NCBI RefSeq assembly: GCF_006715025.1
Contig: NZ_VFMK01000001.1
Coordinates: 992,001-1,056,000, forward strand
DNA: 64,000 nucleotides
DNA from: Serratia fonticola
Lineage (GTDB): Bacteria; Pseudomonadota; Gammaproteobacteria; Enterobacterales; Enterobacteriaceae
Reading direction: 5' to 3'
The notes beneath the pieces were generated by a model. It made no database searches and had not been told where the DNA came from. It was given only the letters and a program-made list of their open reading frames with translations. Of the stretch, positions 50,289 through 59,940 are shown one piece after another. Each line of letters begins with the position of its first letter. Positions within the stretch are counted from its first letter, which is position 1. A program made the translations under genes and the position numbers.

Positions 50289-51016
50289 TAAAGTTTTCAG
50301 GTAAATCGCGCTTCTCACGCCTATGGCTTTGGGTCAAACGTGGCGTTATGACGATCGTCGGCCTGTGGGTCGCGGGCATTATCCTGTTTGCTTTTCTGCC
50401 GGTGCCGTTTTCAGCCGTGATGGCAGAACGGCAAATCAGCGCCTGGTTAAGCGGTGATTTCAGCTATGTGGCCCATTCCGATTGGGTCGCGATGGAGGAT
50501 ATCTCGCCTTATATGGCCTTGGCGGTGATGGCGGCAGAAGATCAGAAATTCCCCGATCATTGGGGATTTGATGTTGCTGCCATTGAAAAGGCGATCAGTC
50601 ACAATGAAAAGCGTCCGGCGCGTATCCGCGGGGCTTCCACTCTGTCCCAGCAAACGACGAAGAATCTGTTTTTGTGGGATGGGCGCAGTTGGGTGCGTAA
50701 AGGGTTGGAAGCTGGACTCACCGCAGGGATTGAACTGGTTTGGACCAAGCGCCGTATTTTGACGGTTTACCTGAATATCGTGGAGTTTGGTGACGGGATC
50801 TTTGGTGTCGAGGCGGCGGCCCAGCGCTTTTTCAACAAACCGGCAAAACGTCTGACCGCGTCGGAGGCCGCGTTGCTGGCTGCCGTTCTGCCTAACCCAC
50901 ATCGTTTTAAGGCCGGGGCCCCTTCCGGGTATGTCATACAGCGGCAGCAGTGGATTTTGCGCCAGATGCACCAGTTGGGCGGGGAAGACTTTCTTAAGGC
51001 AAACGATCTGAAGTGA
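50285..51016 (+). CDS. mtgA: MtgA, monofunctional peptidoglycan glycosyltransferase
   Basis: This 243-residue GT51 enzyme has one N-terminal span (MTIVGLWVAGIILFAFLPV). The catalytic glutamate is in MAAEDQKFPDHWGFD, with further motifs RGASTLSQQTTKNLFLW and RILTVYLNIVEFGDGIFG. It polymerises lipid II into glycan strands at the division site. It is coupled to elbB and followed by a repeat array. Confidence 0.96.
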   Translation: MIKFSGKSRFSRLWLWVKRGVMTIVGLWVAGIILFAFLPVPFSAVMAERQISAWLSGDFSYVAHSDWVAMEDISPYMALAVMAAEDQKFPDHWGFDVAAIEKAISHNEKRPARIRGASTLSQQTTKNLFLWDGRSWVRKGLEAGLTAGIELVWTKRRILTVYLNIVEFGDGIFGVEAAAQRFFNKPAKRLTASEAALLAAVLPNPHRFKAGAPSGYVIQRQQWILRQMHQLGGEDFLKANDLK

Positions 51017-51019
51017 TGC

Positions 51020-51618
51020 CCCCTCACCCCAACCCTCTCCCATAGGGAGAGGGAGCTGAACGGAGCGCGTGCTTGCCCCGTGCGGCTTCGGAAAGTCGAG
51101 CTTAAGAAGAAAGATAGGATATGACCCGGAAGAATCAATGAACTCGATCGCTCCCCTCTCCCTGTGGGAGCTGAATGGAGCGCACGGTTGGGAGTAGAGT
51201 GATTCTATAACGACTTGATATAAAAGGTGAGTCACGTAGCGAAGTCATGGCTTGCTCGGACCCCTCTCCCTGTGGGTGCTGAACGGAGCGACGGTTGGGA
51301 GTAGATTGATTCTATAACTAATTGATATAAAAGGTGAGGCACGTAGTAAAGTCGTGGCTCGATCGCTCCCCTTTCCCTGTGGGAGCTGAACGGAGCGCAC
51401 GGTTGGGAGTAGAGTGATTCTATAACGACTTGATATAAAAGGTGAGTCACGTAGCGAAGTCGTGGCTCGATCGCTCCCCTCTCCCTGTGGGTGCTGAACG
51501 GAGCGCACGGTTGGGAGTAGAGTGATTCTATAACTACTTGATATAAAAGGTGAGTCACGTAGTAAAGTCGTGGCTCGATCGGTCCCCTCTCCCTGTGGGA
51601 GAGGGTTAGGGTGAGGGG
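51020..51618. repeat. REP-bounded tandem array, hybrid of two unit types
   Basis: The outer ends are the same as in the arrays at 6810 and 14182. The first unit (about 51045-51165) is related to the 130-bp unit at 14211; four units of about 108 bp follow (GGTTGGGAGTAGA at 51187, 51293, 51401 and 51509). Units alternate in small variants (GTAGCGAAG versus GTAGTAAAG). It fills the gap between mtgA and the convergent dolP. Open frames in it are by-products of the repeat. Confidence 0.85.
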
Positions 51619-51654
51619 ACCGGACAACGCCGAACTCACCCGTGGTGCACGAGT

Positions 51655-52230
51655 TTACTTAACGTAGGTAAAGGCAGTGGTGACGTGCTTGACGCCGCTA
51701 ACCTGGCTGGCGATTTGCGCCGCAGATTGCCCTTCCTGCTGTGTGACCAGGCCCAGCAGGAAAACCTCGCCATTTTCGGTCGTTACCTTCACGTTCGACG
51801 ATTTGACGGTATCGCTGGTCAGGATCTGCGAACGCACCTTGGTGGTGATCCAGGTATCTGACGAAGCGGTTCCCAGGCTGACCGGCGTGCCTTGGCGAAT
51901 TTCGTTGTAAACCTCGGTGGCCCCGTCAACGCCAAGAGCGATCTGCTTCGCACGGCTGGCCAGTTCGGTGTTAGGGGCTTGGCCGGTCAACAGCACTTTT
52001 CCCTGATAGGCAGTTGCTACGACGCGGGCTTCTTTTTTCAGTTGCTGATCTTTACCCAAGGCATTTTCAACCCGAGCTTCCAGCGTACTGTCATCGACCT
52101 GTGTCCCTACGGTGCGGGGATCGGTGGCCGTTTTGGTGGCAACGGCTGCGCTGCCAACAACTACGCCAGCGACGCAGCCTTGTAATAGCAGGGCGCTGAA
52201 CAGCACTGCAAATGTGGCTTTTAGCTTCAT
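51655..52230 (-). CDS. dolP: DolP (YraP), outer-membrane lipoprotein
   Basis: This 191-residue lipoprotein has a lipobox (LLLQGC, lipid cysteine at residue 19) and two BON domains (about 45-115 and 120-190, with VLLTGQAPN and VFLLGLVTQ). In E. coli it binds anionic phospholipids, gathers at the division site and supports BAM and amidase control. The start MKLKATFAVLFSA is the family start; the frame extends 15 codons upstream. It follows diaA by 10 bases in the order diaA-dolP. Confidence 0.95.
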   Translation of the reverse strand: MKLKATFAVLFSALLLQGCVAGVVVGSAAVATKTATDPRTVGTQVDDSTLEARVENALGKDQQLKKEARVVATAYQGKVLLTGQAPNTELASRAKQIALGVDGATEVYNEIRQGTPVSLGTASSDTWITTKVRSQILTSDTVKSSNVKVTTENGEVFLLGLVTQQEGQSAAQIASQVSGVKHVTTAFTYVK

Positions 52231-52240
52231 CTCAGTTCCT

Positions 52241-52831
52241 TTAATCGTCCTGGTGGGGGAACAATGTGTTATCAATCAGGTCGCATAGGCAATTTACGGT
52301 AAGCATATGCATTTCCTGAATGCGTGCACTGCGGTGAGAGGGAATGCGGATTTCCACATCCTGCTGGCCGAGTAAGCCTGCCAGCTCTCCACCGTCGTAG
52401 CCGGTAAGCGCCACAATGGTCATATCGCGCGTTACGGCGGCTTCGACCGCTTTCACAATATCACGGCTATTACCGCGGGTGGAAATTGCCAGTAGCACGT
52501 CACCGGCGTGGCCGAGTGCGCGTACCTGCTTGGCATACACTTCGTCATGCAGACGATCGTTGCTGATCGCCGTCAGCACCACGTTATCGGCATTTAACGC
52601 AATGGCTGGCAGACTGGGGCGTTCGGTTTCAAAGCGATTGATCATACTGGCGGCAAAATGCTGGGCGTTGGCAGCCGAGGTGCCATTGCCACAGCACAGG
52701 ATCTTGTTACCGTTTAACAGTGATTGGACTAAGGTCATCGCGGCACGGGATATGGCGTCAGGCAGGGCTTCCGCCGCCGCAATCTGGGTTTGGATACTTT
52801 CGGTAAAACAGACTTTGATTCTATCCAGCAC
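52241..52831 (-). CDS. diaA: DiaA, DnaA initiator-associating protein
   Basis: This protein has 196 residues from a GTG start, exactly the length of E. coli DiaA, and is nearly identical to it after the first ten residues. The SIS domain has CCGNGTSAANAQHFAASMIN and STRGNSRDIV. A tetramer binds several DnaA molecules and promotes timely initiation at oriC. The frame stays open upstream through an ERIC remnant into yraN, but similarity begins only at the GTG (VLDRIKVCFTES). Confidence 0.95.
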   Translation of the reverse strand: MLDRIKVCFTESIQTQIAAAEALPDAISRAAMTLVQSLLNGNKILCCGNGTSAANAQHFAASMINRFETERPSLPAIALNADNVVLTAISNDRLHDEVYAKQVRALGHAGDVLLAISTRGNSRDIVKAVEAAVTRDMTIVALTGYDGGELAGLLGQQDVEIRIPSHRSARIQEMHMLTVNCLCDLIDNTLFPHQDD

Positions 52832-52872
52832 GTTGTTTAATCCACTAAAGTCAAAGTGCCGTTCGGCACCGG

Positions 52873-52932
52873 TATACCCGTCTTCTTTCCAGCTGTAGCG
52901 TTGTTCACTGCGACTTGAAATCCATAGGGTAG
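52873..52932. repeat. short ERIC remnant between yraN and diaA
   Basis: The ends TATACCCGTCTTCTTTCCAG and GACTTGAAATCCATAGGGTA mark an internally deleted ERIC of about 60 bp. It lies in the gap between two genes that are probably cotranscribed. Confidence 0.6.
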
Positions 52933-52941
52933 AAACAAAGA

Positions 52942-53358
52942 TTAATCCGCATTGAAGGCATTCGGTATCCATTCTAGCTGGCTACCGGTGATGGCTAAAA
53001 CATCAAAACGGCAAGATGATGTGTCAAAACTGGCTCCGCGCCCCGCCAGCCATACGGCAGCGGCATGCAGCAACCGTTGTTGCTTGCGGTAAGTTATGCT
53101 GGCAGCAGCATCACCAAAGGTGGCGCTGCGCCGATAGCGTACTTCAACGAACACCCAGGTTTGACCATCGCGCATGATGAGGTCGAGCTCACCGCCACGC
53201 ACCGCCACATTGGCGGCGGTGAAGGTCAGCCCCGCGCGCTCCAGGTAACGGCGGGCCACTGCTTCATAGCCCGCTCCTTTGGCGCGTTGACTCAGGAGAC
53301 CGGAACGACCGAGCCCTGGCGGTATTGCAGCCAAGTCAGCTTCCTGGTGATCACGCAA
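52942..53358 (-). CDS. yraN: YraN, UPF0102 family protein
   Basis: This 138-residue protein resembles an endonuclease-like fold of the Holliday-junction-resolvase type, with GGELDLIMRDGQTWVFVEVR carrying the E-D-ExR-like acidic residues. Activity has not been shown for E. coli YraN. Its first 67 bases overlap the 3' end of lpoA, as in E. coli, so the exact start is less certain. It belongs to the lpoA-yraN-diaA-dolP group. Confidence 0.9.
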   Translation of the reverse strand: MRDHQEADLAAIPPGLGRSGLLSQRAKGAGYEAVARRYLERAGLTFTAANVAVRGGELDLIMRDGQTWVFVEVRYRRSATFGDAAASITYRKQQRLLHAAAVWLAGRGASFDTSSCRFDVLAITGSQLEWIPNAFNAD

Positions 53359-55292
53359 TTCGGTGAGGATGTTAACACACCCGTGGTGCCTGAGACCTGG
53401 AACCCTGGCAGTTGGTGCATTTCAGCAAAGTGATTGGCTAATGTCCAGGCGTCCATTCCCATGGCATAGAGGCGCACCAGAGAATAGTCGTTGCGGAATT
53501 TTGCACTGGCTTGCTGCTGCAGCTGTGGGTTGGCACCTGCCAATAACGGGATATCACTGAACTGCAGCCCTTCCATCTCCAGACGGAAATCTGGGCCGGC
53601 ACCGGCCTGATAACTGCGGGAGCTGGCAAACAGAGCGGGTTTGCTGCGTGAGCTGGTGGTCATGTCGATCATCGGTTTGATCAGCGTCAGCTGATCCTGC
53701 GTTGCGACGATGTACACCGCATCAATGCTGCCACCGGTGGCCGTTGGGATATCGCTTGGTGGAGCCGGAATGGTCAGGCCCGCGATAGTGACCGACTGTT
53801 GCACCGGTGCCTGTACGGTTACTGGCGTACCGCTTATACGGATACCGCCGCTGTTGACCATCTGACGCAATTCACCGGTAGAACCGATCCCTTGTTGCAG
53901 TACGGTCTGGCCCCCCAGTTTCTGCCACTCTTCGGTAAAGGCTTTGGCAATGCGATCGCCAAAGGAACCGCGCGGTATCAACAGCAACGGCTGGCGTTTC
54001 TGCTGTTCCCAGATATGGCGGGCAGCATCTCTGGCTTCATCTTCTGGAGACAGGGCGAAGTAACAGATATTCGGGCTGTCTTTCGGCTGCTCAGGCTGGT
54101 TGAGAGCCAGCACGTTCAGCGTGGTTGGTGTGGACGCGAGCTGATCGACATCGGCTTTCAGTAACGGGCCTACCACCAGGGTTGCTCCATCCTGCTGCGC
54201 CTGGGCCAGCAAGGCGGGTAAAGGCTGGCTGGTGGTATCGTAGACTTTCACCTGTCCACCGGTTGCCGGGGCTGGCGTGACCGGCGCTGGGGGAGCCGGT
54301 TGGGCTGCGGTTACCGGGGCGCTATCCGCAACAGGGGCGGAAGTGCTTACGGCACCATTGGCGTTAATACCGGCCGCTGGTGTGCTCTGATCCGGATTAT
54401 TGGTTGGCTGTGGTGCCGGTGCGGTGAGTGCAATACCACTTTGGGCCGCATTAAAGCCTTGCTGGATGGCATCGGCAAACACCTTCGCCTGGCCATTCAA
54501 CGGTAGCAACAGGGCGATATGGGAGGTGGAAGCCTGAGTAAAATTCAGCACCTGATTGAGCTGAGTTGGCAGGCTTTTTGCCGCCGGGTTCTGCGGATAA
54601 CGGTTTTGCCAATCTTTGATCCCGGCTTTCAGCAGATCGGGATCCTGGCGGTTTTCCTGATAAACACGCAACAGATCCAGCCAGCCTTGCAGCACGTTTT
54701 CGTTGGCGTTGATTACCAGGCTGTTCATGTCAGCGGGCTTCAGACCCAACAGGGTCTGCCAGGTTTTATCCAGGTTATCCTGATGGGCTTGGGCGCTCAG
54801 CAACGGTTCCTGGGCAATATAGGCCCGGATCAGCGGCAACGAAGCCTGGCCCTGGTTAGCCGCAATCTGCGCCTGATACAGGCGAACCAGCTGATTCGCT
54901 GACAGTGAACTGTTATCGATTTGATTCAGTGCATCGCGTGCTGCGCCATAATTTTTGTTGGCGACCTGCAGTTCCGCACTCAGCAACTCGCGTTCCTGCT
55001 GCTGCGTAGCAGACAGATTTTGTGGCAGGGTACTGAGCTGCTGAGCAGCCTCCGGCAGCTTGCCTTCGCGAGTTAATGCGCGAATAGCAAGTAATTGCCA
55101 GTCAGCCTTGTTATTATCGCTACTTTGCTGCAACTGCTGCAGGTAGTAATCGGCGTTGGCGCTGGCTTCGTCCTGAATATTTGAGGGCGGAGTCTGCGGA
55201 GCCTGACTTGGACAGCCAGCTAACAGCAGAGCTACCAGTATAGCAGGTACTAAACGCCCTACTTTGGGACGAACGAACGTTGAGGAAAGCAT
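53292..55292 (-). CDS. lpoA: LpoA, outer-membrane activator of PBP1A
   Basis: This 666-residue lipoprotein has a lipobox (ALLLAGC, cysteine near residue 27), a helical TPR-like N-terminal domain (about 35-255), a Pro/Ala/Thr-rich linker (about 290-355) and a C-terminal periplasmic-binding-protein-like domain that activates the transpeptidase of PBP1A. The linker is low in complexity, as is usual for the family. The start MLSSTFVRPKVGRL is preferred over an ATG 21 codons upstream. It is divergent from rsmI. Confidence 0.95.
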   Translation of the reverse strand: MLSSTFVRPKVGRLVPAILVALLLAGCPSQAPQTPPSNIQDEASANADYYLQQLQQSSDNNKADWQLLAIRALTREGKLPEAAQQLSTLPQNLSATQQQERELLSAELQVANKNYGAARDALNQIDNSSLSANQLVRLYQAQIAANQGQASLPLIRAYIAQEPLLSAQAHQDNLDKTWQTLLGLKPADMNSLVINANENVLQGWLDLLRVYQENRQDPDLLKAGIKDWQNRYPQNPAAKSLPTQLNQVLNFTQASTSHIALLLPLNGQAKVFADAIQQGFNAAQSGIALTAPAPQPTNNPDQSTPAAGINANGAVSTSAPVADSAPVTAAQPAPPAPVTPAPATGGQVKVYDTTSQPLPALLAQAQQDGATLVVGPLLKADVDQLASTPTTLNVLALNQPEQPKDSPNICYFALSPEDEARDAARHIWEQQKRQPLLLIPRGSFGDRIAKAFTEEWQKLGGQTVLQQGIGSTGELRQMVNSGGIRISGTPVTVQAPVQQSVTIAGLTIPAPPSDIPTATGGSIDAVYIVATQDQLTLIKPMIDMTTSSRSKPALFASSRSYQAGAGPDFRLEMEGLQFSDIPLLAGANPQLQQQASAKFRNDYSLVRLYAMGMDAWTLANHFAEMHQLPGFQVSGTTGVLTSSPNCVITRKLTWLQYRQGSVVPVS

Positions 55293-55354
55293 ACTGTATC
55301 CAGTGATGTTTTTTTCAAGATGCTCAATATTAAATCGGCAATCCGGATGAAACA

Positions 55355-56218
55355 ATGAATCAACACCAACAATCAGTTATTTCTGCATCAACGCTGTACG
55401 TGGTGCCCACCCCCATTGGCAACCTGGGGGATATGACTCATCGGGCATTAGAGGTACTGAAAAGCGTCGATCTGATTGCGGCGGAAGATACGCGCCATAC
55501 CGGGTTGCTGCTGCAACACTTTGCTATTAGCGCGCGGTTGTTTGCGCTGCACGACCATAATGAACAGCAGAAGGCGGACCAACTGCTGGCCAAACTGCTG
55601 GAAGGCCAGAGCATAGCACTGGTTTCCGATGCTGGCACGCCACTGATCAACGATCCGGGCTACCATCTGGTGCGCCGCTGCCGTGAAGCAGGAGTCCGCG
55701 TGGTTCCCCTGCCGGGGGCTTGCGCAGCCACCACGGCGCTTTGTGCTGCTGGTGTGGCTTCCGATCGTTTCTGCTATGAAGGATTCCTGCCAGCAAAAAC
55801 CAAAGGCCGTAAGGATACCCTGCTGGCGCTGGCAGAGGAACCGCGTACGCTGATTTTCTATGAATCGACTCACCGTTTGCTGGAAAGTTTGCAAGACATG
55901 GTGACCGTGTGGGGGTCACAACGTTATGTGGTGCTGGCGCGTGAACTGACCAAAACCTGGGAATCTATCCACGGCGCGCCAGTGGGCGAATTGCTGGCCT
56001 GGGTGCAGGAAGATGAAATGCGCCGCCGTGGGGAAATGGTGCTGATTGTCGAAGGTCATAAGGCACAAGAAGACGATTTGCCGCCCGAAGCGCTGCGCAC
56101 GCTGGCATTGCTGCAAAAAGAGCTGCCGTTGAAAAAGGCGGCGGCGTTAACTGCAGAGATCCACGGCGTGAAGAAAAATGCGCTGTATAAACATGCGCTG
56201 GAGCAACAGGAAGAGTAA
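55355..56218 (+). CDS. rsmI: RsmI, 16S rRNA 2'-O-methyltransferase (C1402)
   Basis: This 287-residue tetrapyrrole-methylase-fold enzyme has VVPTPIGNLGDMTHRALEVL at the start, VSDAGTPLINDPGYHLVR and PLPGACAATTAL. It adds the 2'-O-methyl group to C1402 in the decoding centre. It is divergent from lpoA and lies directly before the RNase P RNA gene, as in E. coli. Confidence 0.97.
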   Translation: MNQHQQSVISASTLYVVPTPIGNLGDMTHRALEVLKSVDLIAAEDTRHTGLLLQHFAISARLFALHDHNEQQKADQLLAKLLEGQSIALVSDAGTPLINDPGYHLVRRCREAGVRVVPLPGACAATTALCAAGVASDRFCYEGFLPAKTKGRKDTLLALAEEPRTLIFYESTHRLLESLQDMVTVWGSQRYVVLARELTKTWESIHGAPVGELLAWVQEDEMRRRGEMVLIVEGHKAQEDDLPPEALRTLALLQKELPLKKAAALTAEIHGVKKNALYKHALEQQEE

Positions 56219-56259
56219 AGCGGTTGACCTGTCGCGGTCACAACGCTACTATCCGCGCC

Positions 56260-56636
<377 letters not shown>

Positions 56637-56645
56637 TATACTGAT

Positions 56646-56680
56646 AACCCCGCGCGGCGAAAGTCACGCGGGGTTTTTCT
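56646..56680 (+). terminator. terminator of rnpB
   Basis: The stem AACCCCGCG/CGCGGGGTT (56646-56675) is followed by TTTTTC. It lies 10 bases past the mature RNase P RNA and also faces the convergent yhaK. Confidence 0.85.
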
Positions 56681-56684
56681 TTTC

Positions 56685-57386
56685 CTATACCGGTAAATCA
56701 ATCAGCAGCGCACGTAGCGGTGTCTCTGCCTGGAGGGTAAGGCGATTTTCCTCGCGGATAAACGCCCCGTCGCCACAGGTCAGGTGCTGGCTATCGTGAT
56801 GCTCGCCGGTGACCTCAATGGTACCGTGGATCGATTGCAGATAAGCGCGCGGCCCATTCAGCACCAGAGACTGCCGTTCACCGGGCTGTAAATTCAGATG
56901 GTGGATCCAAACTTGTTGCCGCAGTTGCAGGCTACCTTGTGCACCATCAGGTGAGGCCAGCAGCGTATGCGGCTGCGTTGACAGCGTCATGCGCTGCACC
57001 CGTTCGTTACTGCGCTCCGGACAGGCATCGAGCCACAGTTGCATCCGCGTCAGCGGCGTATCACTGCTGATATTCTGTTCGCTATAGCTTAGCCCGGGGT
57101 GCGTCGCCAAGAGCAGTGCTTCTCCTGCCCCAGCACGGAGGGTGTTACCATCGCTGTCGCGGTATTCGGCTTCGCCCTGCAAAATCAGATTCAGGATATC
57201 TACATTCGGGTAGGTACGCGGTTGGAACGACGCGCCGGGTGCTAATACTTCCTGATTGAGAACGCGTAGCGAGGCATAGCCCATCAGCTTGGGATCGAAA
57301 TAGTGGCCAAAGGAAAACGTATAACGAGCCTGCAGCCAACCAAAGTCGGCCTGCCCGCATTGTTGTGCTGTTCTGCAAGTAATCAT
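56685..57386 (-). CDS. yhaK: YhaK, pirin-like bicupin protein
   Basis: This 233-residue pirin-family protein has the E. coli YhaK length and N-terminus. It has two cupin barrels, with RFSFGHYFDP-like sequence seen as YTFSFGHYFDPKLMGY and FQPRTYPNVDILNLILQGEA. YhaK has been linked to redox or aromatic stress sensing; no enzyme activity is firmly known. It is divergent from yhaJ, which probably regulates it. Confidence 0.92.
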   Translation of the reverse strand: MITCRTAQQCGQADFGWLQARYTFSFGHYFDPKLMGYASLRVLNQEVLAPGASFQPRTYPNVDILNLILQGEAEYRDSDGNTLRAGAGEALLLATHPGLSYSEQNISSDTPLTRMQLWLDACPERSNERVQRMTLSTQPHTLLASPDGAQGSLQLRQQVWIHHLNLQPGERQSLVLNGPRAYLQSIHGTIEVTGEHHDSQHLTCGDGAFIREENRLTLQAETPLRALLIDLPV

Positions 57387-57493
57387 GGCATTCGGCTCTC
57401 TAAATTCATTGTCCTGATGGTAAGCATCTGGACGCCGGATTGTTAGCCAGTTAATCTGGTCGGCATATTCAAATTTCCTGAAAGAGAGATTCG

Positions 57494-58399
57494 ATGGCCA
57501 GAGATCGGGCGTTAACGCTTGAAGCGCTTAGGGTTATGGACGCGATCGACCGCCGTGGCAGCTTTGCTGCGGCCGCCGATGAGCTGGGACGGGTGCCTTC
57601 GGCACTCAGTTATACCATGCAGAAGTTGGAAGAAGAGCTGGATGTGGTGCTGTTTGACCGCTCAGGACATCGTACCAAATTCACTAATGTAGGCCGGATG
57701 CTGCTGGAACGCGGGCGTGTTTTGCTTGAGGCGGCTGATAAGCTGACGACCGATGCAGAAGCGTTGGCGCGGGGGTGGGAAACTCACCTTACCATCGTGA
57801 GTGAAGCGTTGTCACCGGCGTATAAACTGTTCCCGCTGATCGATAAATTGGCACTGAAAGCCAATACCCAGGTTTCAATATTCACTGAAGTGCTGGCCGG
57901 CGCCTGGGAGCGGCTGGAGCAAGGGCGGGCCGATATCGTTATTGCACCGGATATGCATTTTCGTGCCTCCTCCGAGATCAACACCCGTAAGCTGTATAAG
58001 GTGATGAGCGTGTATGTCGCCGCGCCGGAGCATCCGATCCATCAAGAGCCAGAACCGCTGTCGGAGTTGACCCGGGTGAAATACCGTGGGATTGCGGTAG
58101 CGGATACCGCCCGCGAAAGGCCGGTGTTGACGGTGCAATTGCTCGATAAGCAGCAACGCCTGACGGTAAGCACCATTGAAGATAAACGTCGTGCGTTGCT
58201 CGCCGGGCTGGGTGTTGCCACCATGCCGTATCAGATGGTGGAAAAAGACATTGAGCAAGGGCGTTTGCGCGTGGTGGGCCCGGAATATAGCCGTGAAGCG
58301 GACATCATCATGGCCTGGCGTCGTGATAGCATGGGCGAGGCCAAATCCTGGTTCCTGCGCGAGATCCCGCGCCTGTTTGCTCGTGAGGAGAATCAGTAA
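57494..58399 (+). CDS. yhaJ: YhaJ, LysR-family regulator
   Basis: This 301-residue LysR-type protein has an N-terminal winged HTH (ALRVMDAIDRRGSFAAAADE then LGRVPSALSYTMQKLEEEL) and a substrate-binding-like effector domain. It is very close to E. coli YhaJ, which controls yqjF and yhaK-type genes in response to aromatic quinone-like compounds. Both yhaK and yqjF are neighbours here. AGAGAG is the ribosome site. Confidence 0.94.
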   Translation: MARDRALTLEALRVMDAIDRRGSFAAAADELGRVPSALSYTMQKLEEELDVVLFDRSGHRTKFTNVGRMLLERGRVLLEAADKLTTDAEALARGWETHLTIVSEALSPAYKLFPLIDKLALKANTQVSIFTEVLAGAWERLEQGRADIVIAPDMHFRASSEINTRKLYKVMSVYVAAPEHPIHQEPEPLSELTRVKYRGIAVADTARERPVLTVQLLDKQQRLTVSTIEDKRRALLAGLGVATMPYQMVEKDIEQGRLRVVGPEYSREADIIMAWRRDSMGEAKSWFLREIPRLFAREENQ

Positions 58400-58481
58400 C
58401 TTCTTCGTATTTTTGCATTGGGTGAGGGGGACGTTGCGACTACGGAATAACCGAGAGCACACGGTTTTCTCACCCAGCCTA

Positions 58482-59468
58482 TCAACCAAAACGCACATCG
58501 CGCCCGTGGGGTTCATCCAGATCCTGCGCGGGGCCGATCGAGATGATGCCGTGCGGGTTGATGGTGCCGTGGCTGCGGTAATAGTGGTTACGAATGTGTG
58601 CCATATTTACCGTCTCGGCAATGCCCGGCATCTGGTAGATATCGCGCAGGAAACCGTACAGGTTTAGATAGTCGCTGATGCGGTGTTTGTCACACTTGAA
58701 ATGGGTGACATAGACCGGATCAAAGCGGATTAGCGTCGTCCACAGGCGTAAATCGGCTTCCGTCAGCCGGTCGCCCGTCAGGTAGCGGTGCTGACCAAGG
58801 ATCTGCTCAAGCCGTGCCAACGAGGCAAACACGCCGTTCACGGCCTCATCATAGGCCTCCTGGCTGGTAGCGAAACCGGCCTTGTAGACTCCATTGTTTA
58901 CCGTGTCATAAATCCATCCGTTAAGCGTATCGATCTTTTCACGCAGTTCTATAGGGTAGTAATCCCCAGCCCGTGCCCCCAAGGCGTCGAAGGCGGAGTT
59001 AAACATGCGGATAATATCGGCAGACTCGTTGCTGACGATGGTCTGTTGCTGTTTATCCCACAATACAGGCACCGTAACCCGGCCAGTATAGTGGGGATCG
59101 GCGTGGAGATAACGTTGATAGAGAAAATCGGAGTGATAGAGTTGATCGCCCGTTGTACCCGGGAAATCCTGGTCGAAGGTCCAGCCGTTTTCCAACATTA
59201 ACGGGTGCACCACCGAAACCGGGATAATCTGCTCCAGCCCCTTCAGCTTGCGCATCAGCAGGGTGCGATGTGCCCAAGGGCAGGCGAGGGAGACATACAG
59301 ATGATAGCGGTCTTTCTCGGCTTTAAAGCCCCCTTTGCCGTGTTCCCCTGCTTCACCGTCCACCGTGACCCAATTACGGAACTGAGAGGTGGAGCGTTTG
59401 AAACGGCCTCCGGTGGATTTGGTGTCATACCAGGTGTCTTGCCAAACGCCGTCGACGAGTTGCCCCAT
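58482..59468 (-). CDS. yqjG: YqjG, glutathionyl-hydroquinone reductase
   Basis: This 328-residue Xi-class glutathione transferase has the E. coli length and the catalytic cysteine in YVSLACPWAHRTLLMRKLKG (active-site CPWAHR). It uses glutathione to reduce glutathionyl-hydroquinones, which suits a group controlled by the quinone-responsive YhaJ. It lies 76 bases after yqjF on the same strand and converges with yhaJ. Confidence 0.95.
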   Translation of the reverse strand: MGQLVDGVWQDTWYDTKSTGGRFKRSTSQFRNWVTVDGEAGEHGKGGFKAEKDRYHLYVSLACPWAHRTLLMRKLKGLEQIIPVSVVHPLMLENGWTFDQDFPGTTGDQLYHSDFLYQRYLHADPHYTGRVTVPVLWDKQQQTIVSNESADIIRMFNSAFDALGARAGDYYPIELREKIDTLNGWIYDTVNNGVYKAGFATSQEAYDEAVNGVFASLARLEQILGQHRYLTGDRLTEADLRLWTTLIRFDPVYVTHFKCDKHRISDYLNLYGFLRDIYQMPGIAETVNMAHIRNHYYRSHGTINPHGIISIGPAQDLDEPHGRDVRFG

Positions 59469-59544
59469 GGGAATCTCCTTCTGGTCTGAATGAAAAAGCC
59501 GACAGGCCCGACAATAAGCCGAGCCAGTGCAGGGTGTTATAAAC

Positions 59545-59940
59545 TTACCACTTTTTGTTCAGCAGACGGTCGATGCTGAAGCCGCCTGGTCCGGCAATGG
59601 CCAGTACGATAAAGCCACCGGCAATGGTCAGGTTCTTCATGAACATCAGCTGATTTACGCCTTCAGCAAAGTTAGTGTGGAACAACAATGCGGTCAGGAT
59701 GGTGAAACCGGCAGTGAACAGTGCCACGGTACGGGTCAGGAAGCCGAACAGAATCGCCAGGCCACCGCCGAACTCCAGCAGGATGGTCAGTGGCAGCAAG
59801 AAGCCAGGTACGCCCATTGACTGCATGTATTGTTGGGTTCCGGCATAAGCATCACCCATTTTGCCGTAACCTGCGACGATAAACAGGATTGGCATCAGAA
59901 TACGAGCAACCAGCAAACCAGCATCTTCTAATTTTTTCAT
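59545..59940 (-). CDS. yqjF: YqjF, DoxX-family membrane protein
   Basis: This 131-residue protein has four membrane spans of the DoxX/quinol-oxidase-subunit type (MPILFIVAGYGKMGDAYAGT, then LTILLEFGGGLAILFGF). E. coli yqjF is induced by dinitrotoluene products through YhaJ. Two ATG codons follow each other (59943 and 59940); the second has better spacing from GGAG. The ribosome site and the first ATG lie in one arm of an 11-bp inverted repeat. Confidence 0.93.
   Translation of the reverse strand: MKKLEDAGLLVARILMPILFIVAGYGKMGDAYAGTQQYMQSMGVPGFLLPLTILLEFGGGLAILFGFLTRTVALFTAGFTILTALLFHTNFAEGVNQLMFMKNLTIAGGFIVLAIAGPGGFSIDRLLNKKW

Noticed and set aside
51232..51639. Long minus-strand open frame with repeated peptide units
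   Set aside because: It lies wholly within the tandem array at 51020-51618; the repeat length is near a multiple of three, which keeps the frame open by chance. No ribosome site or start context is present.
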